Shown: positions 8,161-18,081, counted from the first letter of the stretch. The stretch is 64,000 bases of DNA from Corynebacterium uberis (GCF_020616335.1 NZ_CP085051.1:186001-250000), one strand, 5' to 3'. Made by a program: numbers and translations. Notes: a model not told the origin generated them from the letters alone.

Positions 8161-11100
8161 CGTGCGTCCTCCTCGGTGTTGGTGTTCGCGCTTGTCGACG
8201 CCCCATCGCTTCCGCTCCCGCGCGCACCTGCGGGGCGCTCTGCGGGGTGCGCGGCGGGCTGCTCTGTGGGGTCCGCGGCGTCGTGCTGCTCGTAGTGCTC
8301 CGTGGCTTCGGGGAACTCCGTATCCGAGTCCTCGCTTAAGGCGTCTTGGTGCCAGGCCAGCAGCAGGCCTGAGGCCGCCGAGGCGTTCGCCGCGGCCCGG
8401 TCCGGCCCAAAGTCAGCCTCCCCGCGCGGGTTGGGATTCAGCGGCTCCGGGAACGGAATGTCCACTGCCTCCGGGTCGTCCACGGGCACCGGGGCGGTGG
8501 CCGGAAGCGGGCCATCGGTGCGGTAATACTCCAGCTCCTCCGGGTGGGTCACGCCGGGCTTGAGGTAGCCGCCCAGCGAGTTGACCGCGGAGGTCAGCAT
8601 GCCCAGCACCGCCAGGTAGATGCCGCCGTCGAAGATGGCGGAGGTGGTGACGTGTTCGCCGAAGATGTGCCCGTAGATCGGGGTGAGGAAGGAGCCCTGG
8701 GTCAGACCCACAAAGCCCGCCGACAGGGCGGTGACAATGCCAATGCCGGTGAGCAGGTACGGGGTGGAGGGGCGGAAGACAATCGCGTCGCGGCCCTTGG
8801 CCATATAGGCCATCATCACGCCGGTGCCGGCAATGAGCGCGGCGACGAAGCCGCCGCCTGGATCCGCATGGCCGCGCATGAACGCCAGCAGGGACAGCAG
8901 CGCCATGAGCGGAACCACCAACACCAGCCCCTTCTTCAGCGGCAGGGAGTTCAGCTGCGACTGCCCAAACGGGCGCGGGCGGGTGCCCTTGGCAAAGGGC
9001 TCGCGCGGGAAGGACGCCACCACAGACCCGATGACAATGGCCGCCATGCCCAGCACCGACAGCTCGCCCAAGGTATCCAGCGCACGGAACTCCACGATGA
9101 TGGTGGCCACCACGTTTTGCCCGCCGGTGATGTCCGGGCCGTTGTCAATGTAATACTGCGCCAGCTCGGATCGGCCGTGCCGGCCCAGCAGCGCGAACAC
9201 GCCGCCAAAGGCTGTCGCCCCCGCGGCTAAGGCCACCACCGCGGAGCGCACCTTGCGCCGGGTGGGCACCGGGTGGAAGTGCGGTGGGTGGTAGCGGATG
9301 ACCAGCATGAGGATGACCACGGTCAAGGACTCCACCAGGAACTGGGTCAGGGCCACGTCCGGGGCGCCGAGCAGCAGCATCTGCAAGGTGATGCCCACGC
9401 CGGTGGTGCCAATGAGCACGGCCGCCGTGATGCGGTGGCGCGTGGCGCACAGCCCCACCACGGAGATGCCCACGATGAGCAGTGGGCCCAGATCCAGCGG
9501 GTTGTCCAGGCCGTCTGCGCGTGGGGCCAGGGCCACGCCGTCGACGCCCGGGCCGCTAAGCAGCGCGGCGGCGCCGATGGCGATGACGCACAGGAACGGC
9601 CAGATCAGGTGGCGCGAGGGGTTAAGCGAATCCGCGGGCGCGCCCAGCAGGCGGCCCAGTGCGGTCGCGCCGCGTTGCAGCCCAGCCAGCAGCGCGTTGC
9701 CGCTGGTAGGCAGCAGTTCGCGCTCCTCCAGGGCCGGCCAGAGCCGGCCGCGCAGCCACAGGCCCGCCACGCCTACGGCCAGCACCACCAGGGAGATGGC
9801 CAGCGGCACCGTCCACCCATGCCACAGGGCCAGATGGGTGTGGGCGCTGTGCGGGTCCGCGGTGATCGCGCCCACGATGCGGTCGACCGGCTGGTCAAAC
9901 AGCCCGGCGCACAGGCCCAACGGCAGGGACAACACCCCGGGAAGCGCGGCGGGAAGCCACAGGGCCAGCGGGGCCTCGTGCACATCCGGGTTATTGCGCG
10001 CCGGGTTGTCGGAGCCGTCCAGGAAGGCGCCGAAGACGAACTTGGCCGAATAGGTAAAGGTGGCCAGCGCGCCGAAGCCGGCGGCCAGCAGCAGCGCCCA
10101 GGTGGCGCCCGTGCTCAGGGGGCCGGACTGACCGGCCTCGAAGGCGGTGAGCATGCCCTCCTTGGAGATGAAGCCGAACAACGGGGGCACGGCCGCCATG
10201 GATAGCGCGCCGATGACCACGGAGCCGAATGTCCAGGGCATCTTGCGCCAGATCTTGCCCAGGCGGCGAATATCGCGGGTGCCGTTTTCATGGTCGATGA
10301 CGCCGATGAGCATAAACAGCGAGGACTTAAACAACGCGTGGGCTGCGGTGTGGACTACCGCGGCGCCCAGGGCAAAGGGGGTGCCAATGCCGATCGTCGC
10401 TACGATCCAGCCCAAGTGGGAGACGGTGGAATAGGCGGTCAGCTTCTTCAAATCCGTCTTTTGCACCGCAAATACGGCGGACATGATCGCGGTGACAATA
10501 CCCACCGTGATCAGCACGCCATTCCACACCGCCACGTCGTGGAACACCGTGGAAAAGCGCAGCAGCACATAAATGCCAGCCTTGACCACCGCCGCGGCGT
10601 GCAGGAACGCAGAGACCGGGGTGGCGGCGGCCATGGCCTCCGGCAGCCAGAAGTGGAAGGGCAGCTGCGCGGACTTGGTAAACGCGGAGGTGGCGATGAG
10701 CAGCGCCACGCACACCGTCAGCGCATGATTGTCCCCCCACACCGGGCTGGCCAGCATGGTGGTGAGGTTCGTCGTGCCGGTGTAGACCGCGGAGATGCTC
10801 AGCGCGACCAGGAAGGTCAGCCCGCCAATGAAGGTGAGGATCAGGGTGCGCTGGGAGCCGGCCTCACCGGAGGATCCCGAACGGGCGATGAGCAAGAAGG
10901 ACGCAATGGAGACCAGCTCCCAGCTGATGAACAGCACCACGGCGTCGTCGGCAAGCACCAACAGCACAACGGCCAACGTGAAGGCCGTCATGATGAGGTA
11001 GAAACTAGTGGTGCCCTCGCGGCGGGGGAGATAGGCGGCGGAATAGACAAACACCACCGCCCCAATGCTTAACGCAAGAAGCGTAAAAAACGCCCCCAAC

Positions 11101-11342
11101 GCATCGGCCCGCAAAGAGAACTCAATATCCATTCCGGGGGCTAAAAAGTCACGAACCCACGTCACGCTGAGCGTCAACGGGCGGCCGTCAAGGATCTCCG
11201 GAAGTCGGCGGCCCAGTACCACGGCGGCGGCGACGAAGGCCGCTGCGAGCGGCCACCCGGCTTGACGGTCACACACCCGGACCAGCGGCGCAGCACACAG
11301 CACCGCGCCCGCCACGAGCGCAACGACGATGAGAAGCGTCAC
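8157..11342 (-). CDS. mnhA: Mrp-type antiporter, fused subunits A and B
   Basis: A 1061-residue first gene of the Mrp operon. The N-terminal NuoL-like part (about residues 1-500) has LPFHFWLPEAMAAATPVSAF and SAFLHAAAVVKAGIYVLLRF. The MrpA C-terminal module with GAPDVALTQFLVESLTVVIL follows near residue 680, then a complete MrpB domain (about 790-950; MRGHADPGGGFVAALIAGTG). A tail of about 110 residues rich in Glu, Asp, Pro and Ala ends the protein. A and B are separate genes in Bacillus but fused in corynebacteria (established knowledge). The start is a GTG with no strong binding site. The divergent partner begins at 11476. Confidence 0.94.
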   Translation of the reverse strand: MTLLIVVALVAGAVLCAAPLVRVCDRQAGWPLAAAFVAAAVVLGRRLPEILDGRPLTLSVTWVRDFLAPGMDIEFSLRADALGAFFTLLALSIGAVVFVYSAAYLPRREGTTSFYLIMTAFTLAVVLLVLADDAVVLFISWELVSIASFLLIARSGSSGEAGSQRTLILTFIGGLTFLVALSISAVYTGTTNLTTMLASPVWGDNHALTVCVALLIATSAFTKSAQLPFHFWLPEAMAAATPVSAFLHAAAVVKAGIYVLLRFSTVFHDVAVWNGVLITVGIVTAIMSAVFAVQKTDLKKLTAYSTVSHLGWIVATIGIGTPFALGAAVVHTAAHALFKSSLFMLIGVIDHENGTRDIRRLGKIWRKMPWTFGSVVIGALSMAAVPPLFGFISKEGMLTAFEAGQSGPLSTGATWALLLAAGFGALATFTYSAKFVFGAFLDGSDNPARNNPDVHEAPLALWLPAALPGVLSLPLGLCAGLFDQPVDRIVGAITADPHSAHTHLALWHGWTVPLAISLVVLAVGVAGLWLRGRLWPALEERELLPTSGNALLAGLQRGATALGRLLGAPADSLNPSRHLIWPFLCVIAIGAAALLSGPGVDGVALAPRADGLDNPLDLGPLLIVGISVVGLCATRHRITAAVLIGTTGVGITLQMLLLGAPDVALTQFLVESLTVVILMLVIRYHPPHFHPVPTRRKVRSAVVALAAGATAFGGVFALLGRHGRSELAQYYIDNGPDITGGQNVVATIIVEFRALDTLGELSVLGMAAIVIGSVVASFPREPFAKGTRPRPFGQSQLNSLPLKKGLVLVVPLMALLSLLAFMRGHADPGGGFVAALIAGTGVMMAYMAKGRDAIVFRPSTPYLLTGIGIVTALSAGFVGLTQGSFLTPIYGHIFGEHVTTSAIFDGGIYLAVLGMLTSAVNSLGGYLKPGVTHPEELEYYRTDGPLPATAPVPVDDPEAVDIPFPEPLNPNPRGEADFGPDRAAANASAASGLLLAWHQDALSEDSDTEFPEATEHYEQHDAADPTEQPAAHPAERPAGARGSGSDGASTSANTNTEEDAR

Positions 11343-11475
11343 GAGTCACTCACACTTTCATCCGTTGAAGCAGAACACTTTTGACAAAAAACCAGACTTG
11401 ATTCACGTTAGCAGGCCACATAAGCCGGTGTGCCTCCGCCGGTCAGACCCCCGCGGTCCGATACATTGCACAATT

Positions 11476-13017
11476 ATGAGCTCCCGCGCCGAAGAACCCC
11501 GCACTCGCACTGGAACTGGCACGCGCAGTGGAACCTCCCCGCGCAGCGTCCGCCACGGGCTGCTCGCTGCGCTGGCATGCGTCCCGCTCCTCGTGGGCGC
11601 CGCCGTGGCCGCCACCTCCGGGCCGCAGCCGGCAGAAAGCCTCTCAGCGGATGGCGCGCAGCTGGTGGCCCCCATCGCCGGGGACAGCGCCGCGGCCAGC
11701 GCAGTGGAGGCCGGGGGTGTGGCGGGCGGGGGCGTGACCGCCGCGGCGGGGGTGTCCGATCTGCGGCGCGCCGCCATCGATGCCGGCACCAACGCCAGCT
11801 TCTTAGCCTCCGGCACCGCCCAGCTCACCGACGGCACCGGCAAGCTGCGCAGTGGCGGCGACCAGCTCGCCGCCGGCGTCACGGAGCTCAACGACGGCTC
11901 CACCCGCCTTGCCGACGGCATGACCAAACTCCAGGCGGCCACCGGGCAGCTGGGCGCCGGTGCGACCCGGCTCGCCGATAGCGTCGGCGGGGCGATCGAT
12001 AGCATCGCCACCCTCGGCGTAATCAAGGGACAGCTTGCCGACGCCGCCGCGAACCTGGACAAGGACCTCGCCGCCTCCCGCGACCCCAAGGCCGCCGACC
12101 TGCGCGCCCAGCTCGACGGCTTCCGCACCCAGCTGGACAACGCCCCCCTCGACGGGGAGATCGCCCACCAACTCACCGAACTCAAAGACGGCTCCCGCGA
12201 GCTGGCCAACCAGCTCGCCGTGCCCGGCTACGGCTTCCACGACGGCATCTACACCGCCACCGACGGCGCGAAGAAACTCTCCGGCGGCCTGCACGACCTG
12301 CACGACGGCGTGGGCCACGCCCGCGACGGCCTGGCCCAGCTTGATGACGGCGCCCGCCGCCTCGACGCCATGGCCAAGGACAACCGCACCCGCGTACAAA
12401 GCATCCAGCGATCCATCCCGGGAGCCAGCCCCGTGGCCGACGCCGATTCCGCCTCCACCCCCGCCGCCTTGAGCCCCCAGCTTGGCCTGCTCATCCTCGC
12501 GCTGAGCGGTGCTGCCGCCGCAGCCGCCGGAGTTCTTGCGTATCGACGCCGCCGCGCCGACGCCGCCATCACCGCCCTCTGCGCGGCGGCGCTCGCCCCA
12601 GTACTGGCCGCCATCTTTGGTGAGGGGCTGGGCGCACACCCCGGCGTGCTCGCAGGTGTGACGGGGGTGGCGGCGCTGCTCGTCGCCGCCACCGGTGCGC
12701 TCAGCGCCCTGATCACGGCGCGGGCCGGACGCTGGGCCCTGCCCATCATCGCGGCAGGCCAGCTGCTCCAGCTGGCGGTGGCGAGCTGGCTGTGGACCAC
12801 GCCGGAGCCCGCGGTGGGGGTGCGCGCCCTGGCCGGTGCCCTCCCGCTGCACTGGGCGAGCCTGTCTACCAGCGCGTTTGTTCACTCGGGCACGGATGCG
12901 GCGCGGTGGGTCGGGGTGCTGCTCCTGGCCGCCACGGCGGTGGTGGGGGCAACGGCAGTCCTGCTGGGCGGCGCGCGGCGACGCGGCTCAGTGGCACCTG
13001 CCCCGGCGCCGCGCTAA
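11476..13017 (+). CDS. Membrane protein with heptad-like extracytoplasmic stalk (YhgE/Pip-like)
   Basis: A 513-residue protein. One N-terminal membrane segment (LLAALACVPLLVGAAVAATS) is followed by a long outer region with repeated LxDGxxxLxxG heptads such as LTDGTGKLRSGGDQLAAGV and LNDGSTRLADGMTKLQAATG. The C-terminal part (residues about 335-505) has about five or six membrane segments. This architecture matches YhgE/Pip-type proteins, sometimes tied to type VII secretion or phage infection, but no such partner is nearby. The start is ATG 11476 because TACATT lies 8 bases upstream and no binding site exists, suggesting a leaderless mRNA. It is divergent from the Mrp operon. Confidence 0.8.
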   Translation: MSSRAEEPRTRTGTGTRSGTSPRSVRHGLLAALACVPLLVGAAVAATSGPQPAESLSADGAQLVAPIAGDSAAASAVEAGGVAGGGVTAAAGVSDLRRAAIDAGTNASFLASGTAQLTDGTGKLRSGGDQLAAGVTELNDGSTRLADGMTKLQAATGQLGAGATRLADSVGGAIDSIATLGVIKGQLADAAANLDKDLAASRDPKAADLRAQLDGFRTQLDNAPLDGEIAHQLTELKDGSRELANQLAVPGYGFHDGIYTATDGAKKLSGGLHDLHDGVGHARDGLAQLDDGARRLDAMAKDNRTRVQSIQRSIPGASPVADADSASTPAALSPQLGLLILALSGAAAAAAGVLAYRRRRADAAITALCAAALAPVLAAIFGEGLGAHPGVLAGVTGVAALLVAATGALSALITARAGRWALPIIAAGQLLQLAVASWLWTTPEPAVGVRALAGALPLHWASLSTSAFVHSGTDAARWVGVLLLAATAVVGATAVLLGGARRRGSVAPAPAPR

Positions 13018-13033
13018 ATCTGGGCGCAGCACA

Positions 13034-13063
13034 AAACCCCAGAGCCGTGAAGCTCCGGGGTTT
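13034..13063. terminator. Bidirectional terminator
   Basis: AAACCCC at 13034-13040 pairs with GGGGTTT at 13057-13063, with an inner GAGC/GCTC stem. T-rich sequence follows on the plus strand (TTTGTTTA) and on the minus strand (TTTTGTG). It serves the upstream plus-strand gene and the minus-strand tRNA. Confidence 0.8.
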
Positions 13064-13070
13064 GTTTATA

Positions 13071-13147
13071 TGGTCGGGATAACAGGATTTGAACCTGCGA
13101 CCTCCTCGTCCCGAACGAGGCGCGCTACCAAGCTGCGCCATATCCCG
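13071..13147 (-). tRNA. tRNA-Pro (anticodon CGG)
   Basis: A full cloverleaf reads on the minus strand. The acceptor stem CGGGATA/TATCCCG is followed by ACCA; the D arm is GCGC/GCGC; the anticodon stem CCTCG/CGAGG encloses the loop TTCGGGA; the T arm is GCAGG/CCTGT with loop TTCAAAT. The 3' CCA is encoded. The anticodon CGG reads CCG. Confidence 0.97.
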
Positions 13148-13211
13148 TGGTGCGCACCATACCTTAGTTGACGTGGCGCGTGTCCTGCAAAAGAGCAGGT
13201 CACGCGGGTTG

Positions 13212-14132
13212 CTAGGTGGGTCGTTCCGTGAGGGTGAGCAGCGCGGCGGACGGCCGGCAAAACAGCCTGATCGGGGCGTACTTTGAGGTCCCTAACCCGT
13301 TACTCACGCTCATGATCATCCGCCCAAAGTGGTGCACACCGGAGGCACGCTGCGGGTCGATGCCGCAATTAGTAATGATCGCCCGCCCGCCCGGCAGGCA
13401 CACCTGGCCGCCGTGCGTGTGGCCGGACAAGGACAGCATGTAGCCGTCGGCGGCAAAGCGCGACAGCACGCGCGGTTCGGGGGAGTGCAGCAGCGCGAGC
13501 GTAAGGTCAGCGTCCGGGTGCGGGGGCCCGGCAATCGCGTCATAATCATCGAGGTCGTGGTGGGGGTCATCCACCCCGGCGGCGGCGATGCGCACCGGGC
13601 CGACCGGAAACTCATGGCGCGCCTGGTTGGCGTCGAGCCAGCCGTGCTCCACAAAGGCAGCCCGCATGCCCTGCCACGGCAGGTCCACATAGCTGGGTTC
13701 GCGGCGCGCCCCGGTGAGATACTTCAGGGGGTTGACCGGCCGCGGCGCCCAATAATCATTGGTGCCAAAAACAAACAACCCTGGCCGCCGCAGCAGCGGG
13801 CCCAAGGCGCGCAGCACGTCCGGGACGGCGCGCTGGTCAGACAGGTTATCGCCGGTGTTGACCACCAGGTGGGGGCGCAGGGCGTCCAGCCCGGAAACAA
13901 AATCAATCTTTGCCTGCTGGCCCGGGATCATGTGCAGGTCAGACAGGTGAAGGATGCGGAACTCCTCCTCGCCGCGCAGAGTGCCGGGCGCCAGGATGGG
14001 CAGGTGGTAGCGGTGGAGTTCAAAGTGCGTCAGTTCGGTGTACCCCCAGGCGGCCAGGGCCCCTCCGGCGGTGGCTGCGGTCGCGCCCACGGCGCCGAGG
14101 GTGGTCAGGGATTTCTTCACGCGAGGATGCAC
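13212..14132 (-). CDS. Membrane-anchored metallophosphoesterase (YkuE-like)
   Basis: A 306-residue calcineurin-like phosphoesterase with an N-terminal membrane anchor (TTLGAVGATAATAGGALAAW). The metal-binding signature is complete: HLSDLHM, NTGDNL, FGTNDYW and SGHTHGGQ. The natural substrate is unknown; relatives act on nucleotides or lipid phosphates. The GTG start sits 7 bases after TAAGGT with no binding site, so it is probably leaderless. It is divergent from the YqeY gene, with only 56 bases between the two start codons. Confidence 0.9.
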   Translation of the reverse strand: MHPRVKKSLTTLGAVGATAATAGGALAAWGYTELTHFELHRYHLPILAPGTLRGEEEFRILHLSDLHMIPGQQAKIDFVSGLDALRPHLVVNTGDNLSDQRAVPDVLRALGPLLRRPGLFVFGTNDYWAPRPVNPLKYLTGARREPSYVDLPWQGMRAAFVEHGWLDANQARHEFPVGPVRIAAAGVDDPHHDLDDYDAIAGPPHPDADLTLALLHSPEPRVLSRFAADGYMLSLSGHTHGGQVCLPGGRAIITNCGIDPQRASGVHHFGRMIMSVSNGLGTSKYAPIRLFCRPSAALLTLTERPT

Positions 14133-14188
14133 GCATTCAACCTTACCGCCCGAACCCCCACCCGGAACTGCGGGTAGGTTGAGAAAGC

Positions 14189-14656
14189 ATGAGCGATGTC
14201 AGGGCGCAGCTGCGCGAGGATTTGAAGTCAGCCATGAAGGCTAAGGACAAGCAACGCACCGGCACTATTCGCATGCTCTTGGCGGCGGTGCAGGAGGAAG
14301 AAACCAAGGGTTCCAAGCACGAGCTCTCCGAGGCCGACCTCATCCAGGTGGTCGCCCGCGAGATTAAGAAGCGCCGCGAATCTGCCCAGGTGTACGCGGA
14401 TAACGGCCGCCAGGAACTCGCGGACGCGGAGCTGGCGGAGGTGGCTGTGCTGGAGGATTACCAGCCCACCCAGCTCAGCGACGAGGAGCTGTCCACGCTT
14501 GTCGACGCCGCCGTCGCCCAGGTGCGCACGGACACCGGGGAGGACGTCTCCATGAAGCACATGGGGCAGGTCATGAAGGCGGCCCAAGCCGCAGCAGCAG
14601 GGCGTGCCGATGGCAAGCGCCTGTCCACCGCGGTGCGCGAGCGGCTGCAGAGCTAG
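14189..14656 (+). CDS. GatB/YqeY domain protein
   Basis: A 155-residue protein with a full-length YqeY domain. The N-terminal helical part has DLKSAMKAKDKQRTGTIRML, and the C-terminal part (SMKHMGQVMKAAQAAAAGRA) resembles the tail of the GatB amidotransferase subunit. A role with tRNA is often suggested but not shown. TAGGTT lies 8 bases before ATG, consistent with a leaderless transcript. Its TAG stop shares the palindrome CTAG with the stop of the convergent dehydrogenase gene. Confidence 0.9.
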   Translation: MSDVRAQLREDLKSAMKAKDKQRTGTIRMLLAAVQEEETKGSKHELSEADLIQVVAREIKKRRESAQVYADNGRQELADAELAEVAVLEDYQPTQLSDEELSTLVDAAVAQVRTDTGEDVSMKHMGQVMKAAQAAAAGRADGKRLSTAVRERLQS

Positions 14657-17616
14657 GCCGTCGCGGCGTCGAGAAGCATAAGGACGTGGGTGTAGTCATG
14701 TCCCGTGGCCTGGGTCAGGCCGATCTCGCAGGTGCGGTTGGCGGAGACGAAGGCGTCGATGGGGCGCTGCGCATGTTGCTCCGCTAGCCCAGCGCGCTCG
14801 TCGCGGGTGGCTGATTCCAACAGCTCGGGGTGCAGCATGCCGCGATCACCCGCGCTCCCGCAGCAGGCCGCTCCCTGGGGAACAAAGGCCTCGGCGCTCA
14901 CCGCCTGAGCGGTCTCCACGAGCGTGTCCACCAGCCCCATGTGTTGCAGGGAACAGTTGGGGTGGATGGCCACGCGCCCCGCAGGTCGCGTGATAGTCAG
15001 GCGGGGCAGGAGCTCGTCGTGTGCCCACTGGACGGCATCGATGACGCGGATGCGAGCAAAACGCTCGGCGAGGGCGGGATCCAGCTGCCCAGGAATGTCC
15101 GCGATGACGGCGTGCGTGCAACTCGCGGCGTCGACAATAATTGGCTTTTCGCCCTCCTGAGACCACCGCAGAAAGTCCTGCGCGAGCCGCTGCGCCATGA
15201 GCTTTTTGGCCGGAAGGTACCCCTTGGAGCTAAACGGCGTGCCACAGCACGTGCCGGCGACATCCTCGGGGATGTATACCGGCTTTCCCGCGCGCTCAGA
15301 AAGACTGACCACCACCTGCGCCAGGTTCGGGCCGGCACCATCGTGTCCAAACATCCGATTAACGCACGCGGGAAAGTAGATTGCCGCAGCCCCGTGTGCC
15401 TGCGTGCGAGGCACACGCCCAGGAGCCGCCGGCGGGAGACCATTTTCCGCGGAAGGAACAAGATCCGGCGAAACCAGGCTTCGAGCAGCGTTAGTCACCC
15501 CGGTGACCACGGCCGAACTAGCAGCCTTTCCCAAAACAGTGCGAGCAGCCTCAGCGGCAGACAACCCCGCCCGCACAGACCTTTCCACCTTTCCCCAATT
15601 GCGGGCCACAGCCACCGCCACCCGGTTAGCCACCTCGGTGGCCTCCAACGCCCGGAACTGCTTCATCACAGCGCCGGTGTCGATGGAAATCGGGCACGCC
15701 ACAGAACAGGTCGCATCAGCTGCGCACAGGTCAATGGCGTCATACCCATAATCCGCATAAAGGGCGTCGAGCACCGGAGATTCCTCCGGTTGGCGCGCCA
15801 TTTCTCGCCGCACAACAATGCGCTGCCGGGGAGTAAAAGACACGTGACGCGACGGACAGATGCTCTCGCAGAAACCGCACTCGATACAGTCATCAGCCTC
15901 CTGTTCAATGTGCGGATAGCTCTTGAAATTCCGCAGGTGCGCCTCCGGATCATCGGTGAGCTTCACCCCCGGGTTGAAAATTTCATGCGGGTCAAGCAGG
16001 TTTTTCAGCCGCCAAAATAGGTCAAGAATGCGCGGACCCCATTCTCGCCCGACATAGGGGGCCATGTTCTTCCCCGTGCCGTGCTCCGCTTTCAGCGAGC
16101 CGTCATACTTATCCAGGGTGAGGGCAACGAAGTCTTCGATGAAGTCCGCATAGCCGCTGCGTTCGGCGGGATCCTCAAAATTGGGAGTCAGGAAAAAGTG
16201 GAGGTTGCCAAACGCGGCATGCCCCATGACCAGCGGCGGCTGCCCGTGCTTTTCCAGCAATGCCATAAGGTCAGCTGCGGCGGCGCCGATCTCCTCCGGG
16301 GGATAACAGGCGTCTTCAGTGATAAGAGCCGACCCCTCTGGGCGGGTCTTGGAAAAGAGGGGGAGGAGCCCGCTACGAATCTGCCAGGCCTGATCCATGG
16401 AGGTCTTGTCGTAGCGGAAATCCAACGGGGCGGTCAGCGGGGCGTCGGCAAGCACCTCCCGGACGCTGGCCACGCGGTCAGACAGCTCGTTCTCATCGCG
16501 CCCGGAGACCTCCACGAGCAAGGCGGCATCCTTATCGCTGAGCTGGGCCCACGAAGCATCCGCCCCCGGAAAATTCCCCACCGCCTCACGCAGGACAGGG
16601 GAGACCAGGAGCTCACAGGCGCTGGCGCCGGCCTTGACCAGGTCCGCGACATACCCAGCCGCGCCAGCAAGGTCTGGCAGTAAGACCCACACCACCGCGC
16701 GCTTCCTGGGCAACTCCAGCGTGCGCAGGCGGGCCTCATCAATGAAAACGAGCGTGCCCTCCGAACCCACCGCTAGGCGCGCGAGAATCCGGGCAGGCGA
16801 CTCCTCATCCAGGAATGCATCGAGCCGCAACCCGTTGGTATTCCGGATGGAAAACTTGCGCCGCAACCTGGCCACGAGCGCAGCGTCCGCGCGGATCTCG
16901 TCCCGCAAGGCGATCAGACCTGCGTAGACGTCAGGATCCGTCTCCGCGAGCCGGGCATCCGCATCCGCCTCGGCGGTATCCACGACGGTGCCCGAGGCGA
17001 GTACCAAGCGTGCGGACTCTAAGCTGCGGTAGCTATCGTCTTTCGGAGCGCAGCGCATCCCACCCGAATTGTTAGACAGAATTCCACCGATGGTGGCCAC
17101 GGAATCGCTAGCCGGGTCAGGCCCAAAACGTCGCCCGTGGCGCGCCAACACCGCCTGGACATTGCGCAACACCTCTCCTGGGCGAACCCGGACCGTGGTG
17201 CCTTCTACACTCAAACCACGGAAATGGTGCCGAATGTCTACCAGGATATCCTTGGTTTGCACCTGGCCATTGAGGGAAGAGCCCCCACCGCGAAAGGTCA
17301 GGTGACGCCCGTGGGTGCGGGCGTAGGTGATCAGAGCGCTGACGTCCCCAGCGGTGGCCGGGCGGACCACCACCTGGGGCAATTCGCGGTAGGGCGAAGC
17401 ATCAGAGGCATAACGCACAATGTCGATCGCCCGGTACAGCATCTTGTCCTCGCCGAGAAGTGTGATGAGCTCGCTGCGCAGCGGCTCTGGCGTACCAGCC
17501 GCCATCTCAGGGGGCATCCGGTCAGGAAAATCCGGCTGTGCTGTGCCTGTGGCCGTGCCTTCGGCGCGGCCGGGACGGCCAATTCGTGTGGGGTCTTTTT
17601 CAGCCAAGCGCTTCAT
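14653..17616 (-). CDS. FAD-linked oxidase fused to a Fe-S / CCG-domain module (D-2-hydroxyacid dehydrogenase-like)
   Basis: A 987-residue fusion. The N-terminal FAD-binding domain (about 80-260) has LTFRGGGSSLNGQ and IGGILSNNSGGMRC. The FAD-oxidase C-terminal domain follows to about residue 560 (KAEHGTGKNMAPYV). Then come two 4Fe-4S sites, CIECGFCESICPSR and CAADATCSVACPISI, and two CCG-type segments with GTCCGTPF and GAACCGSAGDRG. The likely substrate is D-lactate or another D-2-hydroxyacid, with electrons passed to the respiratory chain; which acid is not decided by sequence. TATGAT lies 6 bases before the ATG, so it is probably leaderless. Confidence 0.88.
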   Translation of the reverse strand: MKRLAEKDPTRIGRPGRAEGTATGTAQPDFPDRMPPEMAAGTPEPLRSELITLLGEDKMLYRAIDIVRYASDASPYRELPQVVVRPATAGDVSALITYARTHGRHLTFRGGGSSLNGQVQTKDILVDIRHHFRGLSVEGTTVRVRPGEVLRNVQAVLARHGRRFGPDPASDSVATIGGILSNNSGGMRCAPKDDSYRSLESARLVLASGTVVDTAEADADARLAETDPDVYAGLIALRDEIRADAALVARLRRKFSIRNTNGLRLDAFLDEESPARILARLAVGSEGTLVFIDEARLRTLELPRKRAVVWVLLPDLAGAAGYVADLVKAGASACELLVSPVLREAVGNFPGADASWAQLSDKDAALLVEVSGRDENELSDRVASVREVLADAPLTAPLDFRYDKTSMDQAWQIRSGLLPLFSKTRPEGSALITEDACYPPEEIGAAAADLMALLEKHGQPPLVMGHAAFGNLHFFLTPNFEDPAERSGYADFIEDFVALTLDKYDGSLKAEHGTGKNMAPYVGREWGPRILDLFWRLKNLLDPHEIFNPGVKLTDDPEAHLRNFKSYPHIEQEADDCIECGFCESICPSRHVSFTPRQRIVVRREMARQPEESPVLDALYADYGYDAIDLCAADATCSVACPISIDTGAVMKQFRALEATEVANRVAVAVARNWGKVERSVRAGLSAAEAARTVLGKAASSAVVTGVTNAARSLVSPDLVPSAENGLPPAAPGRVPRTQAHGAAAIYFPACVNRMFGHDGAGPNLAQVVVSLSERAGKPVYIPEDVAGTCCGTPFSSKGYLPAKKLMAQRLAQDFLRWSQEGEKPIIVDAASCTHAVIADIPGQLDPALAERFARIRVIDAVQWAHDELLPRLTITRPAGRVAIHPNCSLQHMGLVDTLVETAQAVSAEAFVPQGAACCGSAGDRGMLHPELLESATRDERAGLAEQHAQRPIDAFVSANRTCEIGLTQATGHDYTHVLMLLDAATA
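14665..14677 (+). repeat. Variant of the dispersed 13-mer
   Basis: GGCGTCGAGAAGC differs by one base from the main 13-mer. It lies in the last codons of the FAD/Fe-S dehydrogenase gene. Confidence 0.5.
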
Positions 17617-18081
17617 GTCCCGATCATAGGGCCGGGCAGGACGGCATGTATGGGAGTCTGGGGAGGAAGTTCTCGGGGCTGAGGCGTGTGTGGTGTATCC
17701 CTGGGTGCCTATGCCTAGTCGCGTCGCGAAGGCCCACGAGTGCCAGCACTCGTGCGTCGTATGGCCTCTGAACTACACAAAAGGGCGCGCCAACAGGAAC
17801 GACGTCGCTGGGGGCTTCTTTGTGCTCGAGCGTGGTGGTAAGTGCCGTGCCGTGCCGATGGCGTTTGTGCAGGCCAGCGTCAAGGCACATCTGAGCGAGG
17901 AAAGAACCAGAAGTGCGATGAATTTTGGAGAGAATCCGGAGCGTGAAATGGAATGCAGTGGCTACTGGAAAGGTTTCCATATCAATGATGGTTGACGAGG
18001 GTTATCACCTCGGCTAACGTGGGTGGCGCTCCATTCCTTAACCTCCTGCCAGGGGTTTGGCGGGAAGATTGGTGGCCGCAG
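17617..18081. other. Left part of the accessory island, no clear gene
   Basis: 465 bases upstream of the secreted proteins. Both strands carry short open frames (for example 17690-17995 plus and 17624-17980 minus) that overlap each other and match no family I recognise. The stretch around 17980-18080 presumably holds the promoter of the next genes. Base composition falls toward the right. Confidence 0.4.

Noticed and set aside
17690-17995. Gene of 101 codons before the secreted proteins
   Set aside because: Frames on both strands are equally open, and there is no start signal or family similarity.
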